Assembly: GCF_048820915.1 (NCBI RefSeq)
Contig: NZ_JBMERR010000005.1
Span: 143,385 to 207,384 of the forward strand
Length of the DNA: 64,000 nt
From: Cribrihabitans_A pelagius
Lineage (GTDB): Bacteria; Pseudomonadota; Alphaproteobacteria; Rhodobacterales; Rhodobacteraceae
Direction of reading: 5' to 3'
In this document: one piece after another, positions 29,430 to 37,865 of the stretch
How positions within the stretch are numbered: the first letter of the stretch is position 1
Layout of the letters: every line of letters starts with the position of its first letter
Notes under the pieces: model-generated
Seen by the model: the letters and a program-made list of their open reading frames with translations, nothing else
Told to the model about the DNA's origin: nothing
Database searches by the model: none
Translations under genes and position numbers: made by a program

Positions 29430-31070
29430 ATGATGCGTGACACCGCCGGAACATTTGCGCCGAAATTCAAGGCCGGGCTGTTTGCCCTGGCACTGGGCGG
29501 GCTTGCTGCCACCGGCGGGCATGCCGCGGATCAGGCGCCCGGTCAGCAGCAGGTGCCGCCCGCCTTCCGCCAAGCCGTGGCCGAGGCTGCGGCGGCCAGT
29601 GATGCGGTGGCGGCGTTCTACCGCCAGAACGGCTATCAGGCGATCTGGACCGCGCCCGGCGCGGCGGCGCAGGCGCGCCGCGCCGCGCTGATCGCCGCGC
29701 TGGAGGAGGCGCCCGCACATGGGCTGCCAGACCGTTCCGGCGAGGTGCGCAACCTTCTTACGCTGCTGCGCGATGCCCGCACCGCCCACGAGCTCGGTGC
29801 GGCGGAGGCGGCGCTGAGCCGGGCGCTGGTCGGCTATGCCACCGATCTGCAGACCGGTATTCTGGTTCCCTCGCGCATCGACGACGGCATGGTGCGCAAG
29901 AAGAAGACGGTGGACGGCACCGCCTTCCTGCTCGGCATCAGCACCGAACAGCCCCTCGCCTTCTTGCGCAGCCTGGTGCCCGCGACGCCGCAATACCGCG
30001 CGCTCCTGCGCGAGAAGACCCGGCTGGAGCAGACTCTGGCCCACGGCGGCTGGGGCCCGGCGGTGCAGGCGGAAAAGCTGGAGCCGGGCGATGAAGGCCC
30101 CGCCGTCGTGCAGCTGCGCAACCGGCTGATGGCGATGGGCTATCTTTCCCGCAGCGCCTCGCGCCGTTATGACGCCGCGCTGGAGCAGGCGGTGCGCGGC
30201 TTCCAGGCCGCGCACGGGCTCGCCGTGGATGGCGTTGCCGGCACGGGCACGCTGGGCGAGCTCAACAAGCCGGTGCCGGAGCGGCTGAAATCGGTGATAG
30301 TGGCGCTGGAACGGGAGCGCTGGCTGCCCGCCGACCGCGGCGCACGGCATGTCCTGGTGAACCAGACCGACTTCACAGCCAAGATCATCGACAATGGCGA
30401 CGTCACCTTTGAGACCCGCTCGGTGATCGGCAAGAACACCCATGACCGCCGCAGCCCCGAATTCTCCGACGAGATGGAGCATATGGTCATCAACCCGAGC
30501 TGGTACGTGCCGCGCTCGATCGTGACCAAGGAATACCTGCCCAAGCTGCGCAGGAACCCCAACGCGGTGAGCCACATTCAGGTGACCGACCGCCGCGGCC
30601 GGGTGGTGAACCGCGGGTCGGTGGATTTCTCGCGGTATACGGCTCGCAACTTCCCGTTTTCGATGAAACAGCCGCCCAGCCGCGGCAATGCGCTTGGCCT
30701 GGTCAAGTTCATGTTTCCGAACAAATACAACATCTACCTGCACGACACCCCGCAAAAGAGCCTGTTCGGCCGCGAGGTGCGCGCCTTCTCGCATGGCTGC
30801 ATCCGGCTGGCGGAGCCGTTTGAGTTTGCCTACGCGCTGCTTGCCCGGCAGGAGGAGGATCCCAAGGCGTTCTTTCACCGCGTGCTGAACACCGGCCGCG
30901 AGACCCGGGTCAATCTGGAACAGAAAGTGCCGGTGCATATCATCTACCGCACCGCGACGGTCTCCAATGACGGGCGCGCGGAATACCGCCGTGACGTCTA
31001 CGGCCGCGACGCCAAGGTCTGGGCGGCGCTGGAGCAGGCAGGGGTGGTACTGGCCGGCGTTCAGGGCTAG
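29430..31070 (+). CDS. L,D-transpeptidase, YcbB/LdtD-like
   Basis: This 546-residue protein starts with a signal peptide (about residues 1-32, cut near GGHAADQAP). A helical region follows, then a peptidoglycan-binding domain near residues 215-275 (GDEGPAVVQLRNRLMAMGYL). The YkuD catalytic domain has the active-site motif FSHGCIRL with Cys457, preceded by INPSWYVPRSI. This is the YcbB-type layout. It forms 3-3 cross-links or attaches proteins to murein in the periplasm. It is divergent from the MepK-like hydrolase. lpxD follows after 38 bp on the same strand. Confidence 0.9.
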   Translation: MMRDTAGTFAPKFKAGLFALALGGLAATGGHAADQAPGQQQVPPAFRQAVAEAAAASDAVAAFYRQNGYQAIWTAPGAAAQARRAALIAALEEAPAHGLPDRSGEVRNLLTLLRDARTAHELGAAEAALSRALVGYATDLQTGILVPSRIDDGMVRKKKTVDGTAFLLGISTEQPLAFLRSLVPATPQYRALLREKTRLEQTLAHGGWGPAVQAEKLEPGDEGPAVVQLRNRLMAMGYLSRSASRRYDAALEQAVRGFQAAHGLAVDGVAGTGTLGELNKPVPERLKSVIVALERERWLPADRGARHVLVNQTDFTAKIIDNGDVTFETRSVIGKNTHDRRSPEFSDEMEHMVINPSWYVPRSIVTKEYLPKLRRNPNAVSHIQVTDRRGRVVNRGSVDFSRYTARNFPFSMKQPPSRGNALGLVKFMFPNKYNIYLHDTPQKSLFGREVRAFSHGCIRLAEPFEFAYALLARQEEDPKAFFHRVLNTGRETRVNLEQKVPVHIIYRTATVSNDGRAEYRRDVYGRDAKVWAALEQAGVVLAGVQG

Positions 31071-31108
31071 ATACCGGGCCCAGACTGGATAAGCTGAAAG
31101 GGCCTGCC

Positions 31109-32182
31109 ATGTTCACAATCCGCCAGATCTCCGAGCAGCTGGGCGCCGAGGCGCAGGGCGACCTCGATCTGCAAGTCACCGGCGCCGCCGAACCGCAGGA
31201 CGCGGGCGCGGACCAGCTGGCGATGGCGATGGACCCGAAATACGCCGAAGGTCTCAAGGCCGGCAGCGCCCGCGCCGCGATCCTGTGGGAGGGCGCGGAC
31301 TGGCACGCCCTGGGCCTGGAAGCTGCGATCTTCGCACCGCGCCCGCGCATGGCCATGTCCGGTGTCACCGCGATGCTGGACCGCGGCCAGGGAAACACCA
31401 GCGGCATCCACCCCTCCGCGGTGATCGACCCCACCGCCGAACTGGGCGAGGGTGTGAGCGTCGGCCCGCTGGCGGTGATCGGCGCCGGGGCGAAAATCGG
31501 CGCCCGCTCGGTGATCGGCCCGCAGTGTCACATCGGCGCAGACACGGTAATCGGCACCGACGCCCACCTGCGCGAGATGGTCTCGGTCGGCGCCCGCGCC
31601 CGCATCGGCAACCGCTTCCGCGCGCAGCCGGGCGCCCGGGTCGGCGGCGACGGGTTTTCTTATGTGACGCCCGAGGTTTCCGGCGCGGAAAACGCCCGCA
31701 AAACAATGGGCGACCAGGACGGCGCCAAGGCCCAGTCCTGGGTCCGTATCCACTCGCTGGGCGCGGTGACCATTGGCGATGACGTCGAGCTGGGCAGCAA
31801 CTGCACCGTCGACAACGGCACCATCCGCGACACCGTGATCGGCGATGGCAGTAAGCTCGACAACCTCGTGCATGTGGGCCACAACACCCGCGTCGGCCGC
31901 GACTGCCTGCTGTGCGGGCAGACCGGCGTGTCCGGCTCGGTGGATATCGGCAACAACGTGGTGCTGGGCGGGCAGACCGGCGTGGTCGACAACATCTTCA
32001 TCGGCGACGGGGTGATTGCCGGCGGCGGCACCAAGATCCTGTCGAACGTGCCCGCGGGCCGGGTCATCATGGGCTACCCGGGCGTGAAGATGGACACCCA
32101 CACCGAGATGTACAAGGCACAGCGCCGCCTGCCGCGCCTGATGCGCGACATTGAGGCGCTGAAAAAGGCGGTTTTCAAGTAA
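31109..32182 (+). CDS. lpxD: UDP-3-O-acylglucosamine N-acyltransferase
   Basis: This 357-residue acyltransferase has the LpxD N-domain (MFTIRQISEQLGAEAQGD), then about ten hexapeptide turns forming a left-handed beta-helix (GVSVGPLAVIGAGAKIG), the catalytic His region LDNLVHVGHNTRVG and the C-terminal helices. It adds the amide-linked hydroxyacyl chain to lipid A precursor. It needs an acyl-ACP donor, and an ACP gene follows 53 bp later. The usual alphaproteobacterial neighbours fabZ and lpxA are not here. Confidence 0.94.
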   Translation: MFTIRQISEQLGAEAQGDLDLQVTGAAEPQDAGADQLAMAMDPKYAEGLKAGSARAAILWEGADWHALGLEAAIFAPRPRMAMSGVTAMLDRGQGNTSGIHPSAVIDPTAELGEGVSVGPLAVIGAGAKIGARSVIGPQCHIGADTVIGTDAHLREMVSVGARARIGNRFRAQPGARVGGDGFSYVTPEVSGAENARKTMGDQDGAKAQSWVRIHSLGAVTIGDDVELGSNCTVDNGTIRDTVIGDGSKLDNLVHVGHNTRVGRDCLLCGQTGVSGSVDIGNNVVLGGQTGVVDNIFIGDGVIAGGGTKILSNVPAGRVIMGYPGVKMDTHTEMYKAQRRLPRLMRDIEALKKAVFK

Positions 32183-32235
32183 CAAACAACGGATTACATC
32201 TGCCGCAAATCCACCACCGGATCAGAGGTTGCCGC

Positions 32236-32493
32236 ATGAGCACGCAGGACAAGGTTATTGCGATCATCGCCGAACAGGCGGTGCTGGAGCCCTCGGATGT
32301 GACCCTGGACAGCAGGCTGGAGGATCTGGGCATCGACAGCCTGGGCCTGGTGGAAAGCATCTTCGCGATCGAGGAAGCTTTCGACATCACCATCCCCTTC
32401 AACGCCAATGCGCCGGAGCAGAGCGGTTTCGACATCTCCAGCGTGGCCGCGATCGTGGCGGGGATCGAAAAACTGCGGATGGAAAAAGCGTAA
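32236..32493 (+). CDS. Acyl carrier protein (second ACP, lipid A-linked)
   Basis: This 85-residue acidic four-helix protein carries the phosphopantetheine site LGIDSLGLVE with Ser35. It differs from housekeeping AcpP, which has DSLDTVE-type helix II and is not next to lpxD. Its place between lpxD and a ketoacyl synthase suggests a specialised carrier for lipid A or another long acyl chain. It is shorter than the rhizobial AcpXL. The next gene starts 6 bp after its stop. Confidence 0.88.
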   Translation: MSTQDKVIAIIAEQAVLEPSDVTLDSRLEDLGIDSLGLVESIFAIEEAFDITIPFNANAPEQSGFDISSVAAIVAGIEKLRMEKA

Positions 32494-32499
32494 ATTCCG

Positions 32500-33708
32500 A
32501 TGAAACGCGTTGTGATCACCGGGGCGGGCACGATCAATGCCCTGGGCCACTCGGTTCCGGCGACACTGGAGGCGATGCGCGAGGGGCGCTGCGGCATCGG
32601 CGGTCTGGAGTTCCGCGATGTGGAGCGGCTGGCGATCCGCATTGGCGGCCAGGTCCGCGGCTTCGAGGCCGAGGGCCGCTTCAACCGCCAGCAGATGAGC
32701 CTTTACGACCGTTTCACCCAATTCACCCTGACCGCCGCCAAGGAGGCGGTCCGGCAGGCCGGTCTGGAGTTTCATGGCGAGCTCTCGGCAAGATCCGGCG
32801 TCGTGCTGGGCACCGCGGGCGGCGGGGTCTCGACCTGGGATGACAATTACCGCTCGGTTTACGAGGACGGCAAGAACCGGGTGCATCCCTTTGTTGTGCC
32901 GAAGCTGATGAACAACGCCGCGGCCAGCCATGTCTCGATGGAGTTCAACCTCAAGGGACCCGGCTTCACGGTCTCCACCGCCTGCGCGTCGTCGAACCAT
33001 GCGATGGCGCAGGCCTTTCAGATGGTGCGCAGCGGCATGGCGCCGGTGATGGTGACCGGCGGCTCGGAATCCATGCTGTGCTTTGGCGGGGTCAAGGCCT
33101 GGGAGGGGCTGCGAGTGATGTCCAAGGACGCCTGCCGCCCCTTCAGCGCCAACCGCAACGGCATGGTGCAGGGCGAGGGCGCCGGTGTGTTTGTCTTCGA
33201 GGAATACGAGCACGCCCGCGCCCGCGGCGCTGAAATATTGTGTGAAATTGCAGGCTTCGCGATGACATCTGATGCGGGCGACATCGTCATGCCGAGCAAG
33301 CAGGGCGCCGCACGGGCGATGGCGGGCGCCTTGCAGGACGCAGGCGTTGCGCGCGAGCAGGTCGGCTATATCAACGCCCACGGCACCGGCACCGCCGCCA
33401 ACGACAAGACCGAATGCGCCGCGGTGGCGGATGTCTTTGGCCCGCATGCGGACGAACTGATGATCTCCTCCACCAAGTCGATGCACGGCCACCTGATCGG
33501 CGGCACCGGCGCGGTGGAGCTTCTGGCCTGCATCATGGCACTGCGCGACGGGGTGATCGCCCCTACCATCGGCTACGAGGAACCCGACCCGGAATGCGCG
33601 CTGGACGTGGTGCCAAACGAGGCCCGCGAGGCGGAAGTCGAGGTGGCGCTGTCCAACGCCTTCTCCTTTGGCGGGCTGAACGCGGTGCTGGCGCTGCGCC
33701 GGATCTGA
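32500..33708 (+). CDS. Beta-ketoacyl-ACP synthase, FabF-like
   Basis: This 402-residue condensing enzyme starts MKRVVITGAGTINALGHS. The triad is Cys162 in VSTACASSNHA, His in YINAHGTGTAAND and His in KSMHGHLIGGTGAVE, so it should be an active decarboxylating synthase. It is shorter and more divergent than housekeeping FabF. It lies 6 bp after the ACP gene and may extend acyl chains on that carrier. Its product is unknown. Confidence 0.88.
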   Translation: MKRVVITGAGTINALGHSVPATLEAMREGRCGIGGLEFRDVERLAIRIGGQVRGFEAEGRFNRQQMSLYDRFTQFTLTAAKEAVRQAGLEFHGELSARSGVVLGTAGGGVSTWDDNYRSVYEDGKNRVHPFVVPKLMNNAAASHVSMEFNLKGPGFTVSTACASSNHAMAQAFQMVRSGMAPVMVTGGSESMLCFGGVKAWEGLRVMSKDACRPFSANRNGMVQGEGAGVFVFEEYEHARARGAEILCEIAGFAMTSDAGDIVMPSKQGAARAMAGALQDAGVAREQVGYINAHGTGTAANDKTECAAVADVFGPHADELMISSTKSMHGHLIGGTGAVELLACIMALRDGVIAPTIGYEEPDPECALDVVPNEAREAEVEVALSNAFSFGGLNAVLALRRI

Positions 33709-33725
33709 TTGCCAGACCCTGACAA

Positions 33726-33758
33726 TGAAAAACGCCGCGGCCCGGAGGCGGCGGCGTT
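33726..33758. terminator. Bidirectional terminator between ketoacyl synthase and IalB-like genes
   Basis: An 8-bp stem, AACGCCGC with GCGGCGTT (33731-33738 and 33751-33758), separates convergent genes. On the minus strand it is followed by TTTTTCATT, a good U-tract. On the plus strand the tract is weaker (CCTGTTTGTTT). Confidence 0.75.
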
Positions 33759-33785
33759 CCTGTTTGTTTGGCAACGGCTTGCAGT

Positions 33786-34427
33786 TTACTGCTTGACCAC
33801 ATCCACCACGTTGTAGCCCGCGGTGAAGCCGTTGAGCGACAGTTTCATCGTCACCACCTGATCCGGCGCGGGGGCCGGGCGCAGCGACAGCACCGCTTCC
33901 TTGCCCTTCTTGAAGGCGTCGATATCGCCCTGGGTCAGGCCGATCTGCGCAACGCAGCCCATCTGGTTGCAGAACGAATAGTTGTAGCGCTTGCCGGGCG
34001 CGCCATCGATAGCGATGGTCAGCGCCGCAGGCAGCAGCGTCTCCAGCGGCACGATCACGGTTGCACCCGCCACGGCCTGCGCGCCCTTCTGCTCGATGCG
34101 GAACAGCGAGAACTCGGCAATTGCGTTGCCTTCGGGGCCTTTCATCACCTGCAGGAGCGAGCAGGGATCGGTGTCCTCCTCGGTGCGGACACAGGCCAGG
34201 TCCCAGGACCCGTGCTTTTCTTTCGAGTAGCGCTGGCCCAGCCGCGGCTCGCCATCTACCGGCTGCCCCAGATCGAGCACGCTGTCGGCGGATGATTCTG
34301 CCGGCTGCTCTGCGGCCTCTGCCTCGGTCTGTGCGGCCGGCTCCTCTGCTGCGGTCTCCTGCGCGGCAACAGGCGCGGCCAGTGCCAGGACTGCGGCCAG
34401 CGTGATCGGGGTCAGGGTCTTCAACAT
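33786..34427 (-). CDS. Invasion-associated locus B (IalB) family periplasmic protein
   Basis: This 213-residue protein starts MLKTLTPITLAAVLALAAP, a signal peptide cut near VAAQETA. A low-complexity Ala/Glu linker (residues 24-50) follows, then the IalB-like domain with HGSWDLACVRTEEDTDPC, FRIEQKGAQAVAGATVIVPL and FCNQMGCVAQIGL. Four cysteines could make two disulfides. The name comes from Bartonella; in free-living alphaproteobacteria the role is unknown. Length is typical. The ATG at 34427 is the first Met before the signal peptide. Confidence 0.85.
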   Translation of the reverse strand: MLKTLTPITLAAVLALAAPVAAQETAAEEPAAQTEAEAAEQPAESSADSVLDLGQPVDGEPRLGQRYSKEKHGSWDLACVRTEEDTDPCSLLQVMKGPEGNAIAEFSLFRIEQKGAQAVAGATVIVPLETLLPAALTIAIDGAPGKRYNYSFCNQMGCVAQIGLTQGDIDAFKKGKEAVLSLRPAPAPDQVVTMKLSLNGFTAGYNVVDVVKQ

Positions 34428-34558
34428 GAAAGCCTCATTTGTGTAAGGACGTGCGGCACCGCTGTACCATGCTGCTTTGTCGCTGTCAGGGGGAAAGAGG
34501 TTGGCGGCAGGAAATCCGCGCACTGAAGCTTGCTCCGGGAAACTTCTGATATCAGACC

Positions 34559-34628
34559 AAAAAAGGGAACCCGGCGGTCCCCTTTTTCTTGGTGCGTCTC
34601 CCCGTCGGACTGGCCGACTTAGTTATTG
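34559..34628 (-). ncRNA. Candidate small RNA, about 70 nt
   Basis: On the minus strand a sigma70-like promoter, TTGACC (34663-34658), 17 bp, TAACGT (34640-34635), is followed about 45 bp later by an intrinsic terminator. In the minus-strand hairpin GGGGACC pairs with GGTTCCC (34565-34582), then six U. A base pair that would be an A-C mismatch in plus-strand RNA is a G-U pair in minus-strand RNA, which favours this direction. A small hairpin (GTCGG/CCGAC, 34604-34618) precedes it. No ORF or known RNA family is recognised. Confidence 0.4.
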
Positions 34629-34739
34629 CGTAGGACGTTACGAAAGGGCTGGCGTCCGGTCAACAAGCAATAGAAAAAAAATGCGGCAGCCCGCGGCACC
34701 TCCGGGAATTTGGGCGTATCGTAGGGGAAGCGGGGCCGG

Positions 34740-34765
34740 AAAAAAGCCGTGCCCTGAGGCACGGC
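34740..34765 (-). terminator. Terminator-like hairpin, minus strand
   Basis: On the minus strand GCCGTGCC (34765-34758) pairs with GGCACGGC (34753-34746) around a four-base loop and is followed by six T. No annotated minus-strand gene lies upstream of it, since the next gene to the right runs on the plus strand. Either an unannotated minus-strand RNA ends here, or the hairpin acts in the leader of the plus-strand gene. Confidence 0.5.
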
Positions 34766-34775
34766 CAGTCTGACA

Positions 34776-34897
34776 GGGAGGAAATGTCCGCCGTAGCAAC
34801 CGCATGTGCTGGGCGGGCAAGATCATCCTCCCACGGAAGGGTTAATAAATCATGTTATCTACAGGCGGCCGCGCGCCGCGGGAGGGCACGGGGATGA
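34776..34897 (+). other. Nested hairpin with possible 37-codon leader ORF ahead of the HerA-like gene
   Basis: Three nested helices are visible: GGGAGGA 34776-34782 with TCCTCCC 34826-34832; CCGCC 34788-34792 with GGCGG 34812-34816; AGCA 34795-34798 with TGCT 34807-34810. The outer strand contains a GGGAGG ribosome binding sequence just before an ATG at 34784. That ATG opens a 37-codon frame (MSAVATACAGRARSSS...), whose TGA (34895-34897) overlaps the HerA-like ATG in ATGA form. It may be a translated leader masked by its own hairpin. The spacing of 2 bp between GGGAGG and ATG is short, so translation is uncertain. Confidence 0.35.
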
Positions 34898-36420
34898 GCC
34901 AGCAGGCAGAAACAGGGCAGATATTCATCGGCGGCGGCGGCGAGGGTTACGGGCAGGCGCAGGCGCTGCGCCTGCAATACGCCAACCGCCACGGCCTGAT
35001 TGCAGGCGCCACAGGCACCGGCAAGACCGTGACGGTGCAGATCCTGGCCGAAAGCTTCTCGAACGCCGGCGTGCCGGTGTTTCTCGCGGATGTGAAGGGC
35101 GATCTCTCCGGACTTGCCAAAGCGGGCTCCGCTGAAGCCAAGCTGCACGGCGCCTTCACAGCCCGGGCGGAGCAGATCGGCTTTGAGAGCTACCGCTACC
35201 ATGCCTGCCCGGTCACCTTCTGGGATCTGCTTGGACGAGACGGCCACCCGGTGCGCACCACCATTGCCGACATGGGCCCGCTGCTGCTGGGCCGCCTGCT
35301 GGAGCTGAGCGAGGCACAGGAAGGCGTGCTCAACATCCTGTTCCGGCTTGCCGATGACGAGGGGCTGCCGCTCCTGGACCTGAAAGACCTGCAAGCGCTG
35401 CTGCTCTGGGCCGGAGAGAACCGCACCGCGCTTGCCGGCCGTTTCGGCAGCATCCCTTCAGCCTCGATCGGGGCAATCCAGCGGCGGCTTCTGGTGCTGG
35501 AGAACCAGGGCGGCGCCAATCTGTTTGGCGAGCCGGCCCTGGCGCTTGCGGACCTCATGCGCCATGACGCGGACGGGCGCGGTATGGTCAACATCCTGGC
35601 CGCGCACAAGCTGATGGCGGCGCCGGGGCTCTATTCCGCCTTCCTGCTGTGGCTGCTGAGCGAGCTGTTCGAGGAGCTGCCGGAGGCCGGCGATGCGGAC
35701 AAGCCCAGGCTGGTGTTTTTCTTCGACGAGGCGCATCTGTTGTTCGACGACGCTCCCAAGGCGCTGGTGGACAAGGTAGAGCAGGTCGCACGGCTGATCC
35801 GCTCGAAGGCGGTCGGGATCTATTTCATCACCCAGAAGCCCGCCGACATCCCTGAAGACGTCTTAGGACAGCTTGGCAACCGGATCCAGCACGCGCTGCG
35901 CGCCTTCACCGCCAAGGACCGCAAGACGCTGGCCCAGGCCGCCGCCACCTACCGCGACAACCCGCGGTTTTCGATCGAGGCGGCGATCCGCGAGGTGGGC
36001 GTGGGTGAGGCGGTGACCTCGTTTCTGGAGAAGAAGGGCGTGCCGGGCGTCGCCGAACGCACCCTGATACGACCGCCCAGCTCGCATCTGGGCCCGATCA
36101 GCGATCGGGAGCGGGCGCAGTTCGTGCAGGCATCGCCAATGGCAGCGAAATACGGCACCGCGCTGGACCGGCATTCGGCGCATGAAATCCTCGCCGGGCG
36201 GGCGGAGGCCGCTGCAAAGGAGGCCGAAGGGAAGGAGCCGGAAGGCCGCGCCTATGCCGAGCCCGGCCGCCACCCCCGGCCCTGGTCGGCACCGAAGAAG
36301 GAGCGCCGCAAGGACAGCCTGACCTCGGCGCTGAGGGATGCGGTGATCAAGGAGCTGAAGGGCACCACCGGGCGGCGGCTGGTGCGGGGTATTTTGGGTG
36401 GGCTGTTCAAGGGGCGCTGA
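34894..36420 (+). CDS. HerA-like ATPase, DUF853/YjgR family
   Basis: This 508-residue protein has Walker A GATGTGKTVTVQ, a DVKGDLSG motif, Walker B RLVFFFDEAHLLFDD, and GIYFITQKPADIPEDVLGQLGNRIQHALRAF with the arginine finger region. This is the FtsK/HerA superfamily ATPase core. The C-terminus is charged (EGKEPEGR, KKERRKD). The family is widespread but its DNA or protein substrate is not firmly known. There is no nuclease partner (NurA, SIR2) next to it, so a defence role is not supported by context. The ATG at 34894 follows GGGAGGGCACGGGG. Confidence 0.88.
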   Translation: MSQQAETGQIFIGGGGEGYGQAQALRLQYANRHGLIAGATGTGKTVTVQILAESFSNAGVPVFLADVKGDLSGLAKAGSAEAKLHGAFTARAEQIGFESYRYHACPVTFWDLLGRDGHPVRTTIADMGPLLLGRLLELSEAQEGVLNILFRLADDEGLPLLDLKDLQALLLWAGENRTALAGRFGSIPSASIGAIQRRLLVLENQGGANLFGEPALALADLMRHDADGRGMVNILAAHKLMAAPGLYSAFLLWLLSELFEELPEAGDADKPRLVFFFDEAHLLFDDAPKALVDKVEQVARLIRSKAVGIYFITQKPADIPEDVLGQLGNRIQHALRAFTAKDRKTLAQAAATYRDNPRFSIEAAIREVGVGEAVTSFLEKKGVPGVAERTLIRPPSSHLGPISDRERAQFVQASPMAAKYGTALDRHSAHEILAGRAEAAAKEAEGKEPEGRAYAEPGRHPRPWSAPKKERRKDSLTSALRDAVIKELKGTTGRRLVRGILGGLFKGR

Positions 36421-36439
36421 GGCGCGTCTGGCTGGTTGC

Positions 36440-36474
36440 AAAAGAAAAAGGGTTTGGCGGTTGCCAAACCCTTT
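36440..36474 (-). terminator. Intrinsic terminator of the liv-type operon
   Basis: A perfect 12-bp stem (AAAGGGTTTGGC with GCCAAACCCTTT, 36447-36458 and 36463-36474) is followed on the minus strand by TTTTTCTTTT. It lies about 70 bp past the livM stop. Confidence 0.85.
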
Positions 36475-36508
36475 GCCTCCGGCGGGGATATTTTCGGCCA
36501 GAAGAAGC

Positions 36509-36541
36509 AACGGCGCCCTGCAAATGAAGGCGCCGTTTTTT
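36509..36541 (+). terminator. Intrinsic terminator of the HerA-like gene
   Basis: ACGGCGCC (36510-36517) pairs with GGCGCCGT (36529-36536) and is followed by a six-T tract. It lies 90 bp after the HerA-like stop, beyond the opposing liv terminator and directly at the livM 3' end, so the two convergent transcripts overlap by roughly 100 nt. Confidence 0.8.
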
Positions 36542-36542
36542 G

Positions 36543-37865
36543 TTACTTTTCCGGGATCAGGCCGCGCGGGCTGAACCTGAGGACAAGGAGCAGGATGAGC
36601 CCCATGGTGAACAGCCGCATATGCGAGGCGCTTTCCAGCAGATGCGCCTTGAGCACGCTGCCGTCGGCGAGGCCCGCGGTGGCGAAATCGATCAGCATCA
36701 GCCCCATAGGCTCCACCTTGATCCAGAAGAACCAGATCAGCAGGCCGCCCAGCACGGCGCCGAAGTTGTTGCCGGACCCGCCGACGATCACCATGACCCA
36801 GATCAGGAAGGTGAAGCGCAGCGGGTTGTAAGTGCCGGGGGTGAGCTGGCTGTCGAGCGTGGTCATCATCGCGCCGGCAATGCCGCAGATCGCCGAGCCG
36901 AGCACGAAGATCTGCAAGTGGCGGCGGGTCACGTCCTTGCCCATGGCCTCGGCCGCGACCTCATTGTCGCGGATCGCGCGCATCATCCGGCCCCAGGGGC
37001 TTTTCAGCGCCATCTGCGCCATCCACAGGATCACCAGCAGCACCACAGTGAACAGGACTGCGTAGATCAGCTTGACGTAGATGGTGGAGGCCTCGACCGT
37101 GCTGAGCCCGAACGAAGCGGCCCGTTCGGCAAAGGCGGGATCGGCCTGCAGGTCGACCTCGTAAGCCATCGGCCGGGGCAGGCCGACGACGTTCTTCACG
37201 CCGCGCGACAGCCAGTCCTCGTTCTTCAGCACCGCGATGATGATCTCGGCAATCCCCAGCGTCGCAATCGCCAGGTAGTCCGAGCGCAGCCCCAGCGCGG
37301 TCTTGCCGATGAGCCAGGCCGCGCCCGCCGCCAGCAGACCGCCCGCGGGCCAGGCCAGCAGCACCGGCAGACCCAGCCCGCCGATATTGCCCGCAAGTGC
37401 CGGGTTGATCGCCTCAACGCCCTCGACACCGGGATCAAGCAGCGCGCGGTAGACGATGAAGCCCGCGACCAGCACTGCCAGGATCAGCAGGCCGCGCAGC
37501 GCGCCCGCGGGCATCATCCGCGCGATCATGACGGCACCGGCCACCGTGAGCGCGCCCAGCACCAGCGCCATCGCGATGCTGTAGCCGCCGGCACTCCAGG
37601 CGCCGGGCACCGGAGCGGTGGAGGTCAGCACCACCGCCAGCCCGCCAAGCGCGGTGAAGCCCATGATGCCGACGTTGAACAGCCCGGCAAAGCCCCATTG
37701 CAGATTCACCCCCAGCGCCATGATGGCTGAAATCAGCCCCATGTTGAGGATCACCAGCGCGGTGTTCCAGGAGCCCGAGAAGAACAGCACATCGGTCGCG
37801 CCCTCGGCCAGGATCAGCGCGGCGACAAAGACGAACAGAAGCGTGTGTTTGACAGTGCCGGTCAT
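36543..37865 (-). CDS. livM: Branched-chain amino acid type ABC transporter permease
   Basis: This 440-residue membrane protein has about ten hydrophobic segments and the LivM signatures QWGFAGLFNVGIMGF and YLAIATLGIAEII. The EAA-type cytoplasmic loop lies around AIRDNEVAAEAMGKDVTRRHLQIFVLGS. It is the second permease of a HAAT-family importer. Its ATG overlaps the livH stop by 4 bp. It is the last gene of the operon, ending at an intrinsic terminator. Substrate could be branched-chain or other amino acids. Confidence 0.92.
   Translation of the reverse strand: MTGTVKHTLLFVFVAALILAEGATDVLFFSGSWNTALVILNMGLISAIMALGVNLQWGFAGLFNVGIMGFTALGGLAVVLTSTAPVPGAWSAGGYSIAMALVLGALTVAGAVMIARMMPAGALRGLLILAVLVAGFIVYRALLDPGVEGVEAINPALAGNIGGLGLPVLLAWPAGGLLAAGAAWLIGKTALGLRSDYLAIATLGIAEIIIAVLKNEDWLSRGVKNVVGLPRPMAYEVDLQADPAFAERAASFGLSTVEASTIYVKLIYAVLFTVVLLVILWMAQMALKSPWGRMMRAIRDNEVAAEAMGKDVTRRHLQIFVLGSAICGIAGAMMTTLDSQLTPGTYNPLRFTFLIWVMVIVGGSGNNFGAVLGGLLIWFFWIKVEPMGLMLIDFATAGLADGSVLKAHLLESASHMRLFTMGLILLLVLRFSPRGLIPEK

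Noticed and set aside
34894..36420. HerA-like ATPase as part of an antiviral defence system
   Set aside because: HerA-type ATPases occur in some defence loci, but here no SIR2, NurA, DUF4297 or similar partner is adjacent; the neighbours are housekeeping and transport genes.
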